Source: Thermoproteota archaeon
Lineage (GTDB): Archaea; Thermoproteota; Methanomethylicia; Methanomethylicales; Methanomethylicaceae
Assembly (NCBI GenBank): GCA_016882195.1
Contig: VGLU01000005.1
Location: 1 to 63,035, forward strand
Direction of reading: 5' to 3'
Length of the DNA stretch: 63,035 nt
A program made the translations under genes and the position numbers. Below are positions 59,178-63,035 of this stretch, piece by piece (the stretch's first letter is position 1; each line of letters opens with the position of its first letter). The notes under the pieces were generated by a model. It worked only from the letters and a program-made list of their open reading frames with translations, was not told the DNA's origin and made no database searches.

Positions 59178-59471
59178 ATGATCAAGCAGATGGAGGTAAA
59201 AGTTGATGGTAAGGTGGCCATCGGCATCAAGATTCAGATGCCCGATACCCCTCCCCTCATAATGATAAGGGGCGACAAAGGGGTGGTCTTCTGCGGCTAC
59301 CTGAACCCCGAATCTGCTGAGAAGTTCGGTCTCGCCGCGGTAATAGTGCGCGGTGTGAATTCCGTAGATGAGGCCCTTGCTAAACCAGTATCCTACTGCA
59401 CAAAGAAGGCAGAGTCCTTGGGGGCAAAGGTGGGCATGAGCGGTAAGGAAGCGCTCCGCCTCTTCTTCTAG
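59178..59471 (+). CDS. DUF1805 (YunC-like) protein
   Basis: 97 residues from ATG 59178 with a strong gggggctaggtga ahead. IQMPDTPPLIMIRGDKGVVF followed by CGYLNPESAEKFGLAAVIVRG is the domain signature. The single-domain protein has no known activity. It ends head-to-head with proS (stops 2 bases apart). The region between copy B of the mobile repeat and this gene (59091-59177) contains a possible TATA (aggcttaaagg, 59129-59139). Confidence 0.85.
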   Translation: MIKQMEVKVDGKVAIGIKIQMPDTPPLIMIRGDKGVVFCGYLNPESAEKFGLAAVIVRGVNSVDEALAKPVSYCTKKAESLGAKVGMSGKEALRLFF

Positions 59472-59472
59472 T

Positions 59473-60927
59473 CTAGTACGACCTCGCGATCCTTATCGTT
59501 CTGTCTGCCTTGCCGTCGCAGTTTATGCACGTGTGCCCCTCGCCCGCGGATCCTTCGTTGTACGGCACTCCCAGTATCCTCGCGTCCAGCTTGACCTCCA
59601 GCTCCTCGCCACATCCCCTGCTGCCACACCACGGCGCCTCGACTATCCCCCCCTTCTCTTCTAGGGTCTTCCTTACGTCCTCTACAGTGGAGGCCCTCGA
59701 GATCCTCTCGCCCATCCACTTCTCCTCTCTCCCTCCGAGGTGCGCGTCAATTGATGCCAGCAGCTTCTCTGCCTCCTCGGATAGAGAAGTGACCTTAACC
59801 ACCGTCTTCTGTAGCGTGTCCCTTCTGACCAGCACAGCTGTGCCAGCCTCCAGATCTCTCGGCCCCAGCTCTATCCGCACTGGTGCCCCCCTGAGTTCCC
59901 AGGTGAAGTACTTGCTGCCAGGCGTTACCTCCTCCCTGTCGTCCACAACGGTCCTGAACCCGCTTCTCGCGAGTTCATCCTTCACCTCGTGGCATCTCTT
60001 GACCACCCTCTCCTCCTTCCCCTTGTAAACGATCGGGATTATCGCCACCTGAACTGGCGCGACCTCGCTTGGTAGGACCAAGCCTTGATCGTCGCCGTGG
60101 ACCGATATAAGGGCGGCTATTACCCTCTCGGATATGCCGTAGCAGGCCTGCCATACATACTCGTACCCCCCGTCCGACTTCATGTACTTGATATCGAAGG
60201 CCTTTGCGAAGCCCTGCCCCAGGAAATGCACCGTGCCTATCTGGAGCGCCTTGCCGTCGGAGAGGACCGTGTCGAAGGCTATGGAGTACTCGGCGCCGGG
60301 GAACTTGTCCCAGTCAGGTCTCACAGACCTCACGAAGGGTATCCTCAACCTCTCAAATATCCTGCTGTAGATCTCCACGCCCTCCCGCACCTGCCCCTCC
60401 GCCTCCTCTTTTGTGGCGTGTGCGGTGTGCGCCTCCTTGAAGGTACTGACCTCCCTCACCCTAATCATGGGCCTCGTGGCCTTGGTCTCGTACCTGAAGA
60501 TATTTACAATCTGGAAGATCTTTATCGGTAGGTCAGAGTAGGCGTTGATCCAGAGCTGAAACATGGGATAGATGGCCGTCTCGCTGGTGGGCCTGAGCGC
60601 CAGCTTGACGTCGAGGGGTGAGGTGCCCCCATGAGTAACCCAGAAGACCTCCTCCTCGAAGCTCTTTATATGCTCGCTCTCCTTGTTCAGCATGTAGTCT
60701 GGGATAAGCAGGGGGAAGAGGACCTCCTCGTGCCCCTTCCTCTCCAGCTCCTCCCTTATGATCTGCGTGACGCCCTTCCTGATCTTGAAGCCGAAGGGTG
60801 TCCAAACACCAGTGCCCTTCACCGGGTACCTTGTGTCGTAGACCGGGACCTCCGCGATAACCTTATGGAACCATTCGCTGTAACTCTCGGACCAGACCTT
60901 TCTCTCCGGACTCTTGGGCATCTCCAT
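59473..60927 (-). CDS. proS: Prolyl-tRNA synthetase
   Basis: 484 residues of the archaeal/eukaryotic-type ProRS. Class II motif 2 lies in [21 protein letters not shown], with [20 protein letters not shown] before it and [17 protein letters not shown] as motif 3 region. The anticodon-binding domain follows ([20 protein letters not shown]). A C-terminal zinc-binding extension has CGSRGCGEE and [12 protein letters not shown]. It charges tRNA-Pro, such as the one at 28626. The stop of the EndoQ-like gene abuts its ATG. Confidence 0.95.
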   Translation of the reverse strand: MEMPKSPERKVWSESYSEWFHKVIAEVPVYDTRYPVKGTGVWTPFGFKIRKGVTQIIREELERKGHEEVLFPLLIPDYMLNKESEHIKSFEEEVFWVTHGGTSPLDVKLALRPTSETAIYPMFQLWINAYSDLPIKIFQIVNIFRYETKATRPMIRVREVSTFKEAHTAHATKEEAEGQVREGVEIYSRIFERLRIPFVRSVRPDWDKFPGAEYSIAFDTVLSDGKALQIGTVHFLGQGFAKAFDIKYMKSDGGYEYVWQACYGISERVIAALISVHGDDQGLVLPSEVAPVQVAIIPIVYKGKEERVVKRCHEVKDELARSGFRTVVDDREEVTPGSKYFTWELRGAPVRIELGPRDLEAGTAVLVRRDTLQKTVVKVTSLSEEAEKLLASIDAHLGGREEKWMGERISRASTVEDVRKTLEEKGGIVEAPWCGSRGCGEELEVKLDARILGVPYNEGSAGEGHTCINCDGKADRTIRIARSY

Positions 60928-62229
60928 CTACCTGCTCTCGTTGATATAATCATCTAGATTCTTTGTCCTTCTTAAAAATCTCTCCTCTTCGTCAGCGGGA
61001 CGTCCCTCCGCCTGGCGTCCCCCCCTCCCAGTCTCCTCTGGCCTGCCGTATACACCGTCGTATCCAGGCGATATGACCAGTCTGCCCTCCCTGTTCATGA
61101 GGACCATCTCTGCGACCTCCTTGCCGCAGACCTCCACCAGCCTCTCCTCCGGCGCCTTTGTAAGTACCTCAAGCTCGTTGCTGAACTTGCCAACCACATC
61201 CCAGTACCGTTTCTGCACCTCTCCAGAAAAGATGTCCCTTCCTAAAACCGTGGCGATGACCTCGCTGAGGGGCAATAGCCTGATGAACCTCTGAGCCCCC
61301 TTTGGGATGACCCCTTCCTTCCGGTCCGCTAGCTCCTCCACCCTCTCCGCCACGCCCTTCGTCATCCTCTTCCCACATACTGGGCAGATCCCTCTCAGCC
61401 TGATCGCCTCATCGGGCGGAACTGAGACGTTGCAATTTCTATGCCCAGTCCAGTGGTACTTCCCGTAGGCAGGGTCAACTTCTATGGTGGTGACGCCCTC
61501 CTTTCTGTGCATTATGGTCTCCACAACATCCTTGTAACTCAGCCGCGGGACCTCCAGGATGTTCGCCTCTCTGCCTATCCTCCACGGGCTCGCACTGTGG
61601 CTGTCGCTGTTCGAGACCAAGGTGAACCTGTCCAGCGCGCTGACCCTCCAGTTCATGGGCGGGTCAGAGGAGAGCCCGGTCTCCAGCGCATATATATGCG
61701 GAGTCTGATCGTCATAACATTCCTCAATGCGATCCACACCGCCCCTGTCGCCGAGGAGCGAGAACCACGGCGTCCAGATGTGCGCCGGGATCACCACGCA
61801 GCCCTCCCCCAGATCTGAGACCACCTCCACGAGCTCTGCCCCGGTCATGGACAGGTTCGGCCTCCCGTCGCCCTCAAGGCTCCCCCTCCTCTCAAGGATG
61901 GGGCAGAGCTGTTCTGCAACCTCCATCGATGGGAGCAGTATGATGTGGTGTATCCTCCTCGACCTCCCCTTGTAATCGAAGGTCGTGCAGACCTCTCCGC
62001 TGACGACGTACCTGACCCTGCCGCTCTCCCTGAGCTTGTAGAGACCGCCCTCCTCCCCGACGAGAGAGGCGCGGATCTCCTCCCTCCACTTGGGGTGCGT
62101 GAAGTCACCCGTTCCCAAGACGTCCAGTCCCTTCACGATGGCTCCCCTCTCTAGGCTCTTGAAGCTCATGTCCTTGCTCGTTGCCCTGCTGAAGGGGCTG
62201 TGTATGTGGAGGTCTACTACAATCTGCAT
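60928..62229 (-). CDS. Endonuclease Q-like PHP-domain protein
   Basis: 433 residues from ATG 62229. PHP metal motifs are VDLHIHSPFSRATSKDMSF, LGTGDFTHPKW, VVIPAHIWTPWFSLLG and SNSDSHSASPWRIGREANIL. A zinc finger with CPVCGKRMTKGVAERVEELA and NCNVS..., then a helical region, follows the arrangement of archaeal EndoQ, which nicks 5' of deaminated bases. The C-terminus (GRPEETGRGGRQAEGRPADE) is charged and may not be part of the fold. It precedes proS without a gap. Confidence 0.82.
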   Translation of the reverse strand: MQIVVDLHIHSPFSRATSKDMSFKSLERGAIVKGLDVLGTGDFTHPKWREEIRASLVGEEGGLYKLRESGRVRYVVSGEVCTTFDYKGRSRRIHHIILLPSMEVAEQLCPILERRGSLEGDGRPNLSMTGAELVEVVSDLGEGCVVIPAHIWTPWFSLLGDRGGVDRIEECYDDQTPHIYALETGLSSDPPMNWRVSALDRFTLVSNSDSHSASPWRIGREANILEVPRLSYKDVVETIMHRKEGVTTIEVDPAYGKYHWTGHRNCNVSVPPDEAIRLRGICPVCGKRMTKGVAERVEELADRKEGVIPKGAQRFIRLLPLSEVIATVLGRDIFSGEVQKRYWDVVGKFSNELEVLTKAPEERLVEVCGKEVAEMVLMNREGRLVISPGYDGVYGRPEETGRGGRQAEGRPADEEERFLRRTKNLDDYINESR

Positions 62230-62283
62230 ATTGAATCCCTGCATATGCGGGCTTGAAGAGAGATGCTCAATGGTAAGAATCTG

Positions 62284-62727
62284 TCATCGTTGGCGGTCAA
62301 AGTCCTTCCTCTTGTTATATGATACGTTCTCCATTTTCACTATGCTAAGTATTTTCTCAACAGCTACGATCTCCGGACATATTGTATGCGTTATGCTCAG
62401 TTTCTCTGCGATCTTCGAGAGGCGGGGATCATGTATTCTCGCGATTACGCACCTCGCACCAAGTTCCTTCGCGAGGAGTCCGCCTAGGATGTTCTTCTCA
62501 CTATCACCCGTCGCCGTGATAAGAAAGTCGTATTCCTTCACTTTAATCTCATTCAAATCATCCATGTCGGTTACATCACCCTTTAAAACCAAGATGTCAT
62601 ACTGATTTGAGATATCCTCACATCTCTGACTGTCGACGTCCATGACAGCAATCTCGTAACCGTTGGGCTTCAAATATTTTATCAGTATCTCACCAAAGGT
62701 TCCTGCGCCTACAATGAGTACCTTCAT
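62284..62727 (-). CDS. trkA: TrkA-type potassium uptake regulator (N domain only)
   Basis: 147 residues. KVLIVGAGTFGEILIKYLKP is the Rossmann dinucleotide loop and DVDSQRCEDI the adenosine-binding acid. DFLITATGDSEKNILGGLLA and VIARIHDPRLSKIAEKL match RCK/TrkA-N. The usual C-terminal TrkA-C domain is missing, so the chain ends soon after the NAD fold, as in several archaeal single-domain forms. Divergent from the trkH start at 62801, sharing a promoter region of about 70 bases. Confidence 0.88.
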   Translation of the reverse strand: MKVLIVGAGTFGEILIKYLKPNGYEIAVMDVDSQRCEDISNQYDILVLKGDVTDMDDLNEIKVKEYDFLITATGDSEKNILGGLLAKELGARCVIARIHDPRLSKIAEKLSITHTICPEIVAVEKILSIVKMENVSYNKRKDFDRQR

Positions 62728-62800
62728 ACAGATCCATTTCTCTTATATATCCTCGAGTTAAAATGTTTTATTTACTGTGACTCATAAGGTAGGTTTCTGA

Positions 62801-63035
62801 TGTCCGAGCTGACTCATGAGGTAGAGAGTGGCTTCGTGGGAGTGCTTTTTATAATCGGAGCAATTTTATTGTTCCCACTGATCCCTGCCCTATTATATGC
62901 TGAATATTATACAATTATCCCGTTCGCGGTGCCAGCTGGAATAGCGATAGTTCTTGGTTACCATCTGAATAAAAAATACCCTGTGAAAGACAGGTATTCG
63001 CTCGAGGCCGCAATAATCATTGCGCCATTGGCGTG
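62801..63035 (+). CDS. trkH: TrkH-like potassium transporter subunit (N-terminal part)
   Basis: ATG 62801 opens 78 codons that run off the window. MSELTHEVESGFVGVLFIIG leads into two hydrophobic spans (GAILLFPLIPALLYAEYYTI and FAVPAGIAIVLGYHL), matching the start of TrkH. The divergent TrkA-N gene supports this. The remaining selectivity loops lie outside, so the call rests on topology and context. Confidence 0.6.

Noticed and set aside
1-63035. CRISPR array, prophage or a multi-gene defence island
   Set aside because: No regularly spaced direct repeats, no cas, capsid, terminase or integrase genes, and no cluster of defence-type domains were seen; the only nuclease-like orphan is the IS-split PD-(D/E)XK gene.

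Overview
The window is archaeal chromosome. The evidence is a eukaryote-like replisome (RFC, MCM, GINS, Orc1/Cdc6, Hel308), TFB, an RPC34-type TFE beta, Nop5/fibrillarin/Gar1, ribosomal proteins S8e and S30e, SRP19, an archaeal CCA enzyme and intron-containing tRNAs. S30e together with the Fe-S-type TFE beta and heavily interrupted tRNAs suggests a TACK/Thermoproteota-type lineage. No rRNA is present, so placement stays approximate. Most coding sequence is GC-rich and tightly packed with 4-base overlaps. Inteins and insertion elements are visibly more AT-rich.

Layout. 1-142: truncated copy of a short mobile repeat. 145-3038: four-subunit 2-oxoacid:ferredoxin oxidoreductase operon (minus) with a perfect palindrome at its promoter. 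3203-3318: tRNA-His with two apparent introns. 3340-8655: DUF362 ferredoxin-like protein, CorA, an orphan THUMP protein with an AIR-synthase-family protein, Orc1/Cdc6 and a small winged-helix protein. 8671-11107: molybdopterin genes moaC-moaB-mobB-moaA. 11076-21674: replication block (rfcL-rfcS, an ECF S-component, gins23-mcm-hel308), with two homing-endonuclease inteins in MCM. 21734-25756: nicotinate phosphoribosyltransferase-like protein, enolase, a broken UbiA prenyltransferase, tRNA-Gly and a YkgJ-type protein.

25757-28705 is the most irregular part. It holds a candidate structured RNA (26016-26270) closed by a perfect 16-bp terminal helix, then an intact IS200/IS605-type element (tnpA-tnpB) that has split a small PD-(D/E)XK nuclease-like gene, then tRNA-Pro. 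28936-36205: kinase, CCA enzyme, ThpR, UPF0200, UPF0201, a TIM-barrel protein, RNase Z, tRNA m2G10 methyltransferase and PRPP synthetase. 36276-39660: two radical SAM genes, the second with an in-frame TAG, and a decayed tnpB. 39716-47189: zinc ribbon, CinA-like, GPN GTPase, coiled-coil protein, DUF373, cis-prenyltransferase, M24 peptidase, ITPase-like and HypE. 47302-55074: information-processing block (S8e, SRP19, Gar1, TFB, TFE beta, FtsJ methyltransferase, Nop5, fibrillarin, RNase HII) with HypA. 55075-63035: a lone tnpB element, NTPase, Trm1, S30e, AdoMetDC-like protein, the complete copy of the short mobile repeat, DUF1805, ProS, EndoQ-like PHP protein, and TrkA with the start of TrkH.

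The main leads are: (i) a non-autonomous IS605-like element present twice, whose left end has the same nested-hairpin design as the two tnpB elements here; (ii) the 16-bp-clamped candidate RNA; (iii) the reconstructable nuclease gene split by the IS; (iv) doubly interrupted tRNA-His and MCM genes; (v) an in-frame TAG immediately before a radical SAM cluster motif; and (vi) a lone TnpB with an altered RuvC-II residue. No CRISPR array, prophage or new defence operon was seen. All calls come from reading the sequence without database searches.
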